From Takakia lepidozioides (Eukaryota; Streptophyta; Takakiopsida; Takakiales; Takakiaceae): DNA of 50,000 bases. Position numbers and translations under genes: made by a program. Below are positions 11,093 through 21,418 of this stretch, piece by piece. Position 1 is the stretch's first letter, and every line of letters starts with the position of its first letter. The stretch is taken from positions 1 to 50,000 of the forward strand of contig JAKLZA010000072.1 in NCBI GenBank assembly GCA_030704615.1, given 5' to 3'. The notes beneath the pieces are model-generated. The model ran no database searches. It was not told the DNA's origin and saw only the letters and a program-made list of their open reading frames with translations.

Positions 11093-12204
11093 TGCATGCT
11101 TAGCCCGGCTTAGCTAGCTCGGAATCCGATTACAAAAACTTGTGTTGTACAAATTTTGTTATAAATGAAATGGTTTCCAAATGTTGTGCATCCTATTTTG
11201 TTTGGAATGGTGATGCATGGTATGGTTGGCTAGTGTGTAGAATGCATGCTAGCTTACAAAAATGAGAGAGGTAAATTGGATTAATCGTGTGTTTGCGTAG
11301 TGCCGAAATCGGGTGACCACTAGAAGAGAAACCGGCTTTTTCCACAGGTATGTCATCTCACACCTAATACATTCAACGACTTTTATCACGGGTCTGTAGA
11401 GTGAGCCAAGGTGTGGGTCAAAATATGCCCTAACTGTGGGGTGTCTCACATGTGATCCACACCCGAGGCAAGAACGGTGTGAAAACAGCCATGAAAGTGG
11501 CGGGAGTTGGCTTAGTTTACATAGCATGTTACACACATGTGTGAAATGAGACCATAGAATTTCCACATTGTGGTGTATGGGGAGTTTGAGAATGATGCCT
11601 TTGAAAAATGATCATGAGCTTCATGTTCATGTTTAGAAATCTGCACGATGGGCTAGTAGCAAATGAAGAATCACCCCCTGCTACACCCCATTTTCAATCT
11701 CTACATTATAAAGTCTATAATGCTCTTGGTGAAATGAACATGGGGATCGCATTCAAAGGTGGCCCCGTTCCGTTGCAACCTATGACACAACTAGGACAAA
11801 CAGGCATAGGCATGATTTACACTTTTTGCCACAAATCACTTGCATCATCCTTACGTTGAACTCATTGTCTATGTGACATGCTTGGACTTTGTCATCTCAC
11901 ACATCAAAGAAAAAACCAGAATATTTCGAAAAAATCCATAGAATTTTAACAAGAGACCAATAAACAAACCCAGATCTAGGTGGGTAGCATGGTGAGTCTC
12001 TATACAAGGTGATTTATTTTAAATTGTAAGTGGTTTCAACAACTTCATTAGCAACTCCACAATTATATTTTAAATTCATGTAAATTGAAATATATAAATC
12101 AGTATTAGATAGAAATAATTGTTTTAACTACTCATTTCATGACTATGAACCTTACCCAATAAATAAATTAACCAGGGTCTTTGTACCTTGTTATATATAT
12201 ACAT
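11093..12204. other. Probable chromovirus LTR and AT-rich spacer
   Basis: No gene is recognised. TGCATGCT occurs at the start, and ATGCATGCTAGC recurs near 11241. The part from about 11890 to 12204 is strongly AT-rich. Confidence 0.4.
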
Positions 12205-12295
12205 TTTGCACCCTAACATATATATATATAGCTAAAAATACCTTCACATAATTATATGGACCATATAATTATTTTATATAATGTTAGGGTGCAAA
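12205..12295. repeat. Foldback element, 91 bp
   Basis: TTTGCACCCTAACAT at 12205-12219 is the exact reverse complement of 12281-12295. Inside lies a second palindrome: 12-base arms ATAATTATATGG and CCATATAATTAT (12248-12259 and 12261-12272) around a single A. The whole stretch could fold into a long hairpin. Confidence 0.75.
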
Positions 12296-12415
12296 CGTTC
12301 AAAAACTTCAAAAGTTGGCTCGAATTTAGGGCTGCCGGTGTGCAGGGCTGGGACTTAGCGTTTTTTGGGGTCCAGTCTTCTTAGTGCTAAGCATCGTGAT
12401 AGCAGGAACTCGAGG

Positions 12416-12446
12416 CCAATGTGGTGAGGGCACCTTCTTCTTCGAC
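12416..12446 (+). repeat. Short repeat, copy 1
   Basis: CAATGTGGTGAGGGCAC followed by TTCTTCTTC recurs at 12847-12877, preceded in both by TCGAGG. A looser relative (CAAGGCACCTTCTTCAACAC) occurs near 15768. Confidence 0.6.
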
Positions 12447-12559
12447 CTATTTCAGCCTGTTTTGCCCTCTCATCAGACTCGGCCCTGAATTTGCAGCACA
12501 GAGCAGAGACTGGCATGAGCTTTACCCTTCACGATGGTGGGACAACAGCCATGAGTTTT

Positions 12560-12700
12560 CCAAGGATACGAAGGGTGTGTTCGACGAAATGGCTGCCAAG
12601 ATGTGGTATCGTGGAATGCAATGATCGCAGTGTGGTACGAAGGCTTTGGAAACATATGAGGAAATGATGTCGGACAGGTTGAACCCTAACGCAGGCTGTG
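12560..12700 (+). pseudogene. PPR gene fragment
   Basis: Across three frames the stretch reads KGVFDEMAAK, then DVVSWNAMIAVWYEGFG, then KALETYEEMMSDRLNPNAG. Together these make the end of one PPR S-motif and the start of the next P-motif of a PLS-type protein. Two frame changes within about 100 bases show that it is decayed. Its KALETYEEM wording is closest to the other fragment at 15110-15640. Confidence 0.75.
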
Positions 12701-12846
12701 TTTCAATCTCTGCCTTCTCAACTGCACCGTGGTGGTTCTCACTGACCAATCCGACATTACCAGACTATAGACACAAGCAGCACACAAGAGGTCCTCTTGG
12801 GTTCATGGTCAGTCAAATCCTCCATGGGTCATGACACAAGGTCGAG

Positions 12847-12877
12847 GACAATGTGGTGAGGGCACTTTCTTCTTCAC
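12847..12877 (+). repeat. Short repeat, copy 2
   Basis: It matches 12416-12446 in CAATGTGGTGAGGGCAC and the TTCTTCTTC that follows. No gene signature is associated with it. Confidence 0.6.
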
Positions 12878-13191
12878 AAGTCACTTTGCTACTGACTCAT
12901 ACTACTTGTATTGTAGGAACTCACTCTGTACGTGGACACAACTCACAAAGAGGTCACGCCGCCCTTCATTTCAGTTTCAGCCAGATAATGTGTTCATACC
13001 GCAAATCCATGTTGATAATTTCGGAAATACTGACTCCCATGTATATTTCCGGCATTACTATGAGATACTCTGATTGAAATGTCCATACAGTAGCTTTCGG
13101 GGGATACAATGGTCACTACAGCAATGCGGTTTGCATTTTAATCCCTTCCACATCCTTTCATCTTCTGTGTAGTCCTACCCAGCTAGATTGT

Positions 13192-13685
13192 ATGCTTGAA
13201 ACTGATGGATGGACTGTACACCAGGTACACATCTTCAAGGCTAGTCCTGTGGAGAAGCCACGCCCGAAAATTCTGGAGTCTCCAGCAGCAGCAGCATTTT
13301 CTGTGCCACGATCTTCAACTGCACCATCACCTTCAGCAAATGGCACAACACCCTCCTCTGGAGACCAGCAAGATCTATATAAGGACCGAGGACATGCCCA
13401 TGGAGAAGCCAACAGGGGTAGCGTCTCAAATCTTCTTCCATTGAATTGTTGCTAAAATTTGGAAGGCACGGCTTTCAGCACCCACATAATGTTGTTACAT
13501 GAGTGCAGAGAACCACGGAAGAGGAGGATGCAACAAGAGAGAAGATGGTGGCAGCACTTAAAGGAAATGAGGAACTAGAGGCAGCAGCCTTAGCAGCACA
13601 TGCTGAGGCTATCAAATTGAACCGTGAATTAGCTGCTGCTCTCTCTGCTTCATCTGAATTAAAACAAGTCTGTTACTATCTTTGA
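13192..13685 (+). other. Coding-like stretches of unknown gene
   Basis: Two stretches have protein-like composition. 13192-13440 reads TVHQVHIFKASPVEKPRPKI and then an Ala/Ser/Pro-rich part. 13503-13675, after an acceptor-like ATGAGTGCAG, reads a charged, Ala-rich helix with EEEDATREKMVAALKGNEE and LNRELAAALSASSELKQ, which could form a coiled coil. I do not recognise the family. They may be exons of one gene, or remnants of one, but no donor joins them convincingly. Confidence 0.3.
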
Positions 13686-13689
13686 GGTT

Positions 13690-15105
13690 AACTCATTTGA
13701 AGGAGATTATGAGGAGGTAAATTTAAGCTTAGGAGTGACCTTCAAACTGAACTCCGCAAGTCAACTTTTGTTCATGGGTTATATATAACTAGTTATCTCT
13801 GATAAAGGGAATGAAAATGAAGTCCAAGAGGTGATAGGAAGAGATGGACCATTCTTATATATGCTGAAGATTGCTTGTTGCGTGCTAAATAAGAGTAGCA
13901 TGCATTGACATGCTCATACGGGCAGAGGTGGGAACTTGTGCATTGTGCTATCAAGAGGGGTTTGCCGTATTTCCTTATTTTTTGCTGGCACATTTTAGAG
14001 CACATCACTGCTTTCTGGTGTGGCTTGGATATCTCTCACTTTCTTGTGTATGAAACTGCATTGTCAAGTTAACCGGCAGCTTACATGAACATTATCAGGT
14101 CTCTCATGGAGATTGTGTTGTGTTTTGACATTACTGTAGGTTAGCCACCGAAGGGTCAGTTAGATTTGTAATATTGTATTGGCCTACAAGGGAAAAAAGT
14201 TGTTTTCTACCCTTGATAAAGGCATATATATCTAGATTAAGACATATGTTTAGTACTTGGATCTGCTTAAAGAACGCACCTGATTGTGACTGAAAGGTAG
14301 TAGCGAGCAGTGGATATCTTGAACCCACCGTACACCATGATCTTTGTGTTGTAGTGACTAAAAAGTGTTGTGTGTTATTGCTAAGTGTCAATCTCATGTT
14401 GTTCTATTGGCTGATGCTTTGATAATGACTTACCAGGCATTTCTGAAACATTGGTTTTGAACATGGCCACCTTGGCATGGTCTGTAGTAGCTACTGCACA
14501 GGGCAGAACAGCTATTGCCAGTGAGGTTAGTTGCATCGCTTTTAAATGCTCTGGTAGCGAGTTGGTAGGATGTGGAAAGGGTGTGGTACAAGTATCTTCC
14601 AGCATAAACCTTGAGGATATGTGCTTGTACAACAAGCCCATTTGCAAGTTAGGCAATGTGGGTGTCTGAGAAGTGATGTGACGTACTTTCAGCTTTTCAT
14701 GTTCATTCGCTATCAAAAGATGAAGTCAAGGGTTTATAAAATCCACTCCATGAGTTCAACTTATGAATATTTGTCATGTTCATATAAAAGAAGCTATGTA
14801 TGCCCAAAGTGAACCTTGGTTTTGTTGTGGGCCACTGACAGGGCTTGAGTATTGTGGCTGCTGATGTTTCTGGCAGCGCTATTCGTGTCTATCTCTTCAT
14901 TGTGTCGTTGGCCATGATTTCATTCCGCTTTCAATCCATGACCACAGCTTCTGAAAGAGGATCAAGAGAGGGAGTCCACAATGCCTCTTCTGGCACTTCT
15001 GGGCATGTGAAGATGCTTTGCGGCATGCAGACTAACAGAGGCGCTACAAACTTTAAACCAATGAGGCATTTCAGCAGATTCTGGTACGTATGTTTGTCTC
15101 TTGCT
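13690..15105. other. Spacer, no recognised gene
   Basis: Short open frames at 14131-14397 (minus), 14451-14669 (plus) and 14845-15108 (plus) have no signature I recognise. A degenerate continuation of the unknown coding-like stretches at 13192-13685 is possible. Confidence 0.35.
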
Positions 15106-15109
15106 TAAG

Positions 15110-15640
15110 TGCATCAAGATGGAAGGTCTGGAAGCTAGAAAGCAGGTGCACACTCACATAATTCAAAGTGGATTCACGCCAAATGTTTTTATACTCAACA
15201 CCCTTGTCTCCATGTATTCCACGTGATCAAAGATCGTTGAGGCATTCTGTTGAACACTTGGTGAGCATCCATGATGCTCCCGCACTTAATATATAATGTT
15301 GGCAGGAGTTACCAAGCATGGGTGTGGTAGGAATGCTTTGGAGACCTATGAGCAATTGCTGCGCGAAGGGGTGAAACCCAACCACATCACATTTGTTTGT
15401 AATGCATGTGCAAGCCTGGGAGCTCTGGAAAAAGGCAAAGAGGTCCATGGTGACATCGTCAAATCTGGAATTTTACCCGATTGCATTCTGAACACTGCCC
15501 TGGTGGACTGCATGTATGCCAAATGTGGGTGCATCGAGGATGCAAAGGAAGTATTCGACAGTATGGCTGAACGAGATGTGGTGTCATGGAGTTTGATGAT
15601 TGGAGGATATGCACAACAAGGGCGCGGATGGAGGCTTTAG
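15110..15640 (+). pseudogene. PPR gene fragment (PLS type)
   Basis: 15125-15230 reads LEARKQVHTHIIQSGF and LNTLVSMYST, then a stop. 15305-15640 reads one clean frame: NALETYEQLLREGVKPNHIT, ACASLGALEKGKEVHGDIVK, LVDCMYAKCGCIEDAKEVFD and ERDVVSWSLMIGGYAQQG. These are P, L and S PPR motifs in order. The frame breaks near 15625, where the next motif starts again as MEALETYEQ followed by a stop. There is no start codon in context, no C-terminal E or DYW domain, and part of a repeat is lost between the two pieces. Confidence 0.85.
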
Positions 15641-16047
15641 AGACCTATGAGCAATGATGTGGGAAGGGGTGATTCCCCGTGGAAAAATAGCTCCAAGAAA
15701 CCTGCATGGGTAGATGGTCAACTGGAAGCCGCAGCAGCGGCACAATTGATAAAATCAGGCAATGCTAATCAAGGCACCTTCTTCAACACATTTCACTCTG
15801 TTTTCCTCTCTTATCAGAATCGCCCTAAATTTTCAAAATTCTGCAAGTTAGCTGGTTGAGTGAACCTTTGATAGTTTGGAGTGACTTTGACATGATACTG
15901 CCAAAGTGACAATAGGAAAGTATCCAGAAATAGATAGTACGATGTACTCAATCTGTGCAAATTTGTATACCAAGGCAGAACTGGTAGCAATAATGGTGTC
16001 ATCCACGCATATCGCTATGACCACAAATCAATTGCATATCAAACAAT
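15641..16047. other. Spacer, no recognised gene
   Basis: Nothing recognisable is seen apart from a loose copy of the 12416 repeat near 15768. Confidence 0.35.
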
Positions 16048-17409
16048 TTAACCACTTATATGCTCTTCAATGCCTGATACAGAGAGAACTTCAGTACTGT
16101 CTACGACATGAGATTCTAGTGATCGAGAAGAGTGCGATTCTACTTTATACAAACTATTCTTTGGGTCCCTATTACCACTGAGTCTAATCGTGTGTGGAGA
16201 TTTTGAGTCTATAAAAATACATTTTCTAGAACTAAAAATTCCTAAGTGACCTGAATCTGTCAAGGCACCTACAGAAATCAGATTTTTATTAACTCCAGGC
16301 ACGTAGAGAACATCAATTATCTTTTTTATTGCTCCATTTGAAAGCTGCAGGTTGGCATGGCCTTTGCCTGCCACATTGTGATGTTGTCCCCCAGTTGATC
16401 TCACGGTGTTTGTACGAGTTGGTATTACTACGTTCTGTAGCAGGGACTTGTCCCCAGAGATATGTCTACTAGCTCCCGAGTCTACGTACCAATCAGACTC
16501 TTTCCCTACGTCCATGGAAGTTAATGCGACTTCTAGCATATGAACTGAGTCGGCAATATCATCATCCTCAGGGTCAGAGCCGTCTTGATCACTTTGATCA
16601 TCTTCAATCATGTTGGATTGATGTGTGGAGCGAATCTTGAGGACTTCCTCATATGGCATAGCGCAGTTTCGAGCCCAGTGGTCGGGCTTGCCGCATCTGT
16701 TGCAGCAAGATGTGGATTTCTTGATGTGAAAGTTTCCGTGACTGGCCCCTCCTTCCTTTTGATGAAATTTCTTGAACTTCACCCAAAGTGCCTCATCCTC
16801 GTCACTGGTCTTCTTGCTCTTGAGCTCTCGTCGGGATTCTTCATACAACAGCATCCCAGAAAGTTCTTCGAAATCCAGCAATTCTTCTTTGTAAGCAATC
16901 ATGATTGATTGAGTGTAATGCTCGTATGAATCTGGAAGGGCATTCAGTACCATCTCTGAAAGAACATCATTCTCTATGGTCTCTCCAAAACAAGCAAGTT
17001 GATTCACCAAGTCAGTGACTGTGCCTAGAAAAGATTCCATGGAAGTGTCATCATCTTTTTTGAGAAGAGATAATTTCTTTCTGATGTTGAGCCTTCTAGA
17101 GTTAGATTTGACCTCAAACACCTTTGCTAGATGATCTCACAGCTCCTTGGGGTCAGTTATACGACTCACTGAGGGGATAAGTCTGTCACACAGAGTGTCC
17201 CGAATAAACGACAAGGCTTTCCTCTGTTGTTTCTCAAACAATTCTTCATTGTCCTCAGTTACTTCAAACTTGGAATCAAGAACATGAGAAATGTCATCTC
17301 TCATCAGACAATTCTTAACCTTGAAACTCCATACAGCATAGTTAGATCTACCAACTAGCTTGTTTTGTTCAGAGAATCATAATCCCATATTCTCCCCGTT
17401 AGTAGTCAT
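16048..17409 (-). pseudogene. Copia gag-pol 5' half, broken
   Basis: Read on the minus strand from an ATG at 17409, this is Copia gag: KLVGRSNYAVWSFKVKN, then MESFLGTVTDLVNQLACFGE of the UBN2-type gag domain. It continues as a CCHC zinc knuckle CNRCGKPDHWARNC, the aspartic protease WYVDSGASRHISGD with its DSG active site, and the pre-integrase region. The clean frame is 17121-16048 (357 codons). Upstream, two stops (near 17380 and 17135) stand where the family has tryptophan, so both look like TGG to TGA changes. The sequence ends before the integrase core; RT and RNase H are missing. A primer-binding site and LTR lie upstream at 17689-17984. Confidence 0.92.
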
Positions 17410-17688
17410 CGTGATTGAGAAGAAGAACAAAAAGAAAGAAAAGAAACACTATCTCTGTTAGTGATGCATGTGTAGAAAGAGATTTTGCAACGTTAGTAGC
17501 AGAGGATTAATCGACAACCAAATAGTCGCAGGTTAGTACAGAAGCAGTCAGATGGAGCAGTGCTCACAACAGATTCAAGATAAAAAAAACAACTCAAAAG
17601 ATATCAGTACGGTGGAGCAAGGCTGCACACCAAGACAAACACACATAAATCTTCCTAGTGATTCTAACTTCCCAAGGTCTTCCCCCTA
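17410..17688 (-). other. Leader of the minus-strand Copia element
   Basis: The 279 bases between the gag ATG and the primer-binding site contain no gene, as usual for an untranslated Copia leader. Confidence 0.6.
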
Positions 17689-17700
17689 GCTCTGATACCA
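17689..17700 (-). other. Copia primer-binding site (initiator Met tRNA type)
   Basis: On the minus strand it reads TGGTATCAGAGC, the standard plant Copia primer-binding site, and directly abuts the LTR end. Confidence 0.9.
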
Positions 17701-17984
17701 TGTTGAACTCACGAGTACTATTGCAGAGGATCCATTGGATCTGAATACAAAGAGAGCAGGAACTAACCTATTTACCTACATGACCATGGCCCAAAGTCAA
17801 CAACCATGAAGGCAAAGTAATCTAACTATGGGATAGAAACATAACAGTTTCGGTGCAAGTTTCGGTGCATGCTGTCGGTGCCATAAAGCTCTGATACTTA
17901 AGGGAGGACTGATCTATGTGTATACTCTAGAATTAGCAAAGCCTATCTTTAACATAAAGCTAACAAGATGATAATATTCCAACA
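17701..17984 (-). repeat. Copia LTR (284 bp) flanked by primer-binding sites on both sides
   Basis: On the minus strand it starts TGTTGGAATATTATC and ends GAGTTCAACA, good Copia LTR termini. It directly abuts TGGTATCAGAGC on its low-coordinate side and, unexpectedly, TGGCATCGGAGCC in the opposite orientation on the high-coordinate side. Confidence 0.8.
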
Positions 17985-17996
17985 TGGCATCGGAGC
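17985..17996 (+). other. Second Copia primer-binding site, opposite orientation
   Basis: TGGCATCGGAGC differs from TGGTATCAGAGC at two positions and begins exactly at the CA end of the LTR as read on the plus strand. A plus-strand Copia gag starts 293 bases downstream. Confidence 0.7.
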
Positions 17997-18288
17997 CTGA
18001 GGGCCTAGTATCAATATAATCTCTAGCCTACCTAAAGAGATAGGTAGTTTATAACTTGATGAACTACCAATAGATAAGAAACTCACAATGTATTTAAGAA
18101 GAGTCGATAGTATTTGGATGGGAGAACTCACAAAACTATTCGAAGTAGCAGTGAGGCAATACACAGTGAGGTAGTACACTTATTCTTACAGAGAGAAAAG
18201 TGTAGTTATGTGGTCTGATTGGAGCGAGGTCTATGCTCACTTGAGAAGTGACTATTGAGATGTATTGAGATAGAGAAAAGATATTCAC

Positions 18289-18420
18289 ATGGCTCAAAAG
18301 GTAGACATCAGTCACATTCCCAAATTTCATGGGAATTACTTCCATGTGTGGAAGCATAGGCTGACGCTATTAATGAAGGCGGAAAAATTGTGGGTTACCA
18401 ATATGCTCGAAACGATGGGC
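18289..18420 (+). pseudogene. Copia gag N-terminus, cut by a LINE
   Basis: The sequence MAQKVDISHIPKFHGNYF, then VWKHRLTLLMKAEKLW, is the start of a Copia gag protein. Similarity is lost at about 18415, where LINE-like sequence takes over. Together with the primer-binding site at 17985 and a 292-base leader, it forms the head of a plus-strand element, back to back with the minus-strand one. Confidence 0.8.
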
Positions 18421-20102
18421 TCCCTGGGATGTGCAGCCAACGTTAGCCACTTCTCTCACATATGGGAAAATGGAGCGCTCCTCAGCAGATCTATAGCCAC
18501 CCCCAGCCTCTCATCCAGGAGATCCATTGCAGGCTGGGACTTGCTCGTTCAAGATCTGCCTTCAGACTGGATTTCCCTAGGTTCCTTTACTGTCAACATC
18601 AGATCCCTGCCAGCTTGGATGGGATGCAAAGTGCAGTTAGGGTTGATTGCCCTTTAAGCTACTTCAAGATCTGGAGACCTCCTCCACGGTGGAGCTTCCA
18701 GGTTATGGAATCGGGCACTCTTTTCTCTCTTGTGCAATGTCATCTTCAAGAGAATCTTTGTTATGCCTTGGCGGGTTATTTGCATGGCGATAGGAGAGGC
18801 CAACCCTTCGTTGGATCAGGGCAGACACACTAACCCGTTTCTTAATTGGTTCCTTCGTGCTCCAATTTCTCTCCTGCAATTCGATCCAGGCGAATGGTCC
18901 TGGAAGGACAAAAAACATACCCCTTTTTTCAAATATACGGTGAAACTTGGGGCTTCCATTCTCAAGCCCTCCTCTCCTTTGGATTCCAAATGGACCCTGA
19001 AATGGTCTCACCTCACTGATTGCCCTTCTTCCTAGTCTTGTGTTTGGAAGGATGTTTGGAGAAAAGATAGGGCTTCCAAAATCAGTGGCTTCTTATGGAA
19101 ATTGGTCAATAGAATCCTTCCTATGAAGGCCCACTTCTCCGATGGCTCCTTGATTTGTGAATCTTTTAGGTTGCAGGCTTCAGAATCCATAGAGCACTAT
19201 CTCTTCGAATGCCGTATAGCGGCAGCTGTTTGGGTGCAAATTTTGGCTTTCTATAGTCAATGGAAACATATTCCCATGCCTTGCCCGTCCATTCTGCTTC
19301 TCAATTTCTCTAGTGGTCATTTATGGACGGATTGCCCTGTCTGGGCTGCACTAAGAACCCATACCTTATGGCAAATCTGGAAGGCTAGATGTGCCAATGT
19401 CTTTGTCGCAAGATCATGCAGTGTAAGAGTGATTCTTTGTGTGGGTCACTCAGACCTGTTGTCTGAGGCCCGCAAGGCGTGGCGGGTGTTGGGGGTAGCT
19501 CTTCGCAGGTGTGACGGCAGAAGAGGGAGTCAACTTCTCGCCAACTTCAACAACACTTGGGAAGGGAGCCACCATCTGCTCTAGAGACCCAACGGGGACT
19601 GGAATTTGCTGGAACGACTCCATCCCTCCAAGCTGGGAGCTCCTTTAGCTCCCATCCTTCACCAGCTGAGATAGAAGAATTGGAAGTGAATTGGAGACAC
19701 CTGCGTTCTCTTAGGAAAACCAGATCTAGGACCCAGCTATCTTTTGTTCCTTTCAAAAGAAAACGCGGGAGTTATTGACTGTTTGCTGCTTTTAGGCTAT
19801 CTGCTTTCGCCCTATGCTTCTGCCGTTGGTTCTCGTTGGGTGGCTCTTATGGTTACATGACAGATTCCTCACCTGATAACCTTAAATCTCTTTGTCTCTC
19901 TTCCTTGGGATCGCAGAACATTCAGTCTGCTTTCTTCGCTTTTCCTTGTAGTTGGTCACGAAGCGGTCCTGGATTAGCCTCCATGGCACTTTTGAGAGAG
20001 GTTATTTTTTCCTCTTGGTAACTTCCTGGACACTTCGTCCCCATGATATAAAGTTTCAGGGCTATCATCCCCTTTCTAAATTAAAAAATAATAAAATAAA
20101 AA
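18421..20102 (+). mobile_element. LINE (non-LTR retrotransposon) 3' part
   Basis: From 18730 to 19600 one frame, broken by a stop at 19033, reads the C-terminal end of a plant LINE ORF2. It shows PGEWSWKDKKHTPFF, then the zinc-binding RT-associated domain: SGFLWKLVNRILPMKAHF, IEHYLFECRIAAAVW and HTLWQIWKARC. Domains before this (endonuclease, RT core) are absent or unrecognisable, as in 5'-truncated insertions. The A-rich stretch at 20077-20102 may be the 3' tail. The LINE seems to have landed in the Copia gag. Confidence 0.8.
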
Positions 20103-20126
20103 TCTCCTCATGTGCCCACCATATAC

Positions 20127-20491
20127 TAAGAGCATGCCCAACAGAGGCTCACTAAACTGCCGCCCTATCACTATGCTCGTGAGGCATATGGTGAGGCAGA
20201 CAAGTTAGATAGCACGTCGGCTGGCAAGAGCCCCAACACCAACGCACCATAACCGAAGGGGAGAAATGGCGCACGCTGAACCCTGGCCCCCGCCGCCTGC
20301 CCTGCCACCCGTCGTTACGTGTGAGGCTGAGCGGTAGGTAAGGGGGGACAATGCCACACACCAAAGGGCAGGAAGATAGCGCGGGAGCCAGACAATTTTT
20401 GGTGAGGCTCACCATTTTGAAGCGCGTGAAGGCTTGGCGGCTGCGCTATGTTGATGATAGCCCGCTAGATAGAGCACCTGGCATGCTCTAA
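20127..20491. mobile_element. Harbinger/Tourist-like MITE with TAA target duplication
   Basis: The element 20130-20488 (359 bp) starts GAGCATGCC and ends GGCATGCTC, its exact reverse complement, with TAA on both sides (20127-20129 and 20489-20491). GAGCAT...CCAACAG termini and TAA duplications are typical of plant PIF/Harbinger MITEs. It holds no gene. It sits just downstream of the LINE tail. Confidence 0.8.
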
Positions 20492-20876
20492 ACCTCCACT
20501 TAGGCTCCAAATTTACCTTTTTTAGTGGGGCCCCGCTTGGTAGCAGTGCCCACCAAAATGAGATGGAGGCAAAAGCAACCTGTAAAATGTAGCCGTTCCC
20601 CTCTTTATATACCCTCTCAAGGTTGTGGTGGAGGCTTCTAGAAGGGCCCAACCGCCTCATCCCCACCTTCTCATTGTGCTTGTGGAAAGTTCCAGAACTA
20701 GAAGGAGGGCCCACCTCCTACTTCTATTCCTAGACTTCACACGTGGCCTCACATTCCAAGATAGGTATCCTCTCTCCCTATTGGCTGCTCCAATCCTCTC
20801 CCTTTTTTTGACCTTCAAGAATAGCCCCTGTCAGAATTTGGGACCCTTATCTATTGACGCTAACTTGGGTTGCCCT

Positions 20877-20904
20877 CATATATATATATATAGAGAGAGA
20901 GAGA
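20877..20904. repeat. (TA)n(GA)n microsatellite
   Basis: A TA run passes directly into a GA run, upstream of SURNod19 copy 2. Copy 1 lacks it. Confidence 0.9.
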
Positions 20905-21320
20905 ATCGTCTCAAATCTCGTTGTCCATGTGGGCCCATTTGTATTGCCGTCTTCTCCAAGACATTTCTCCCCTGAAGTTGCCGAGTGAGTCCCCATGTCT
21001 CACACCGGCATCTCCGGGCGTTCACAATGACACCTCGCCTGACTTTGAGGATATCCGAGCACACGGTCAACAAAGATCTTGACAATGGCCTGCACAATAC
21101 CCCCCAAATTTTGCAGGTCTGGGGTATCTCCCTGCTCGATCTATCCTTCGTTGTCGTACTTCTTACTTGAAAATAATTCCAAGCTGTTGCATTGTCACAA
21201 GTATGTGACGTCGTGTATGATCTTCATGCATTGAAGTACGTAAAGTCCGCTTCATTGTCATACATACAATGAATGTCTCCAGGCGACCTTCTATGAAATT
21301 CCTACATGATTTCTGCCCCA

Positions 21321-21326
21321 TATAAT
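21321..21326 (+). promoter_or_regulatory. TATA box of SURNod19 copy 2
   Basis: TATAAT lies 98 bases before the ATG at 21419, in the place equivalent to the TATA box of copy 1. Confidence 0.6.
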
Positions 21327-21418
21327 AGGAGAGGAAGGCGGGTAACTTGGAAGTGGGGAATCCGTTTGTGTTTCCTGGGATCAGCTGCAGAGCTTAGCTG
21401 CGCATCGATCAGGCAGCC

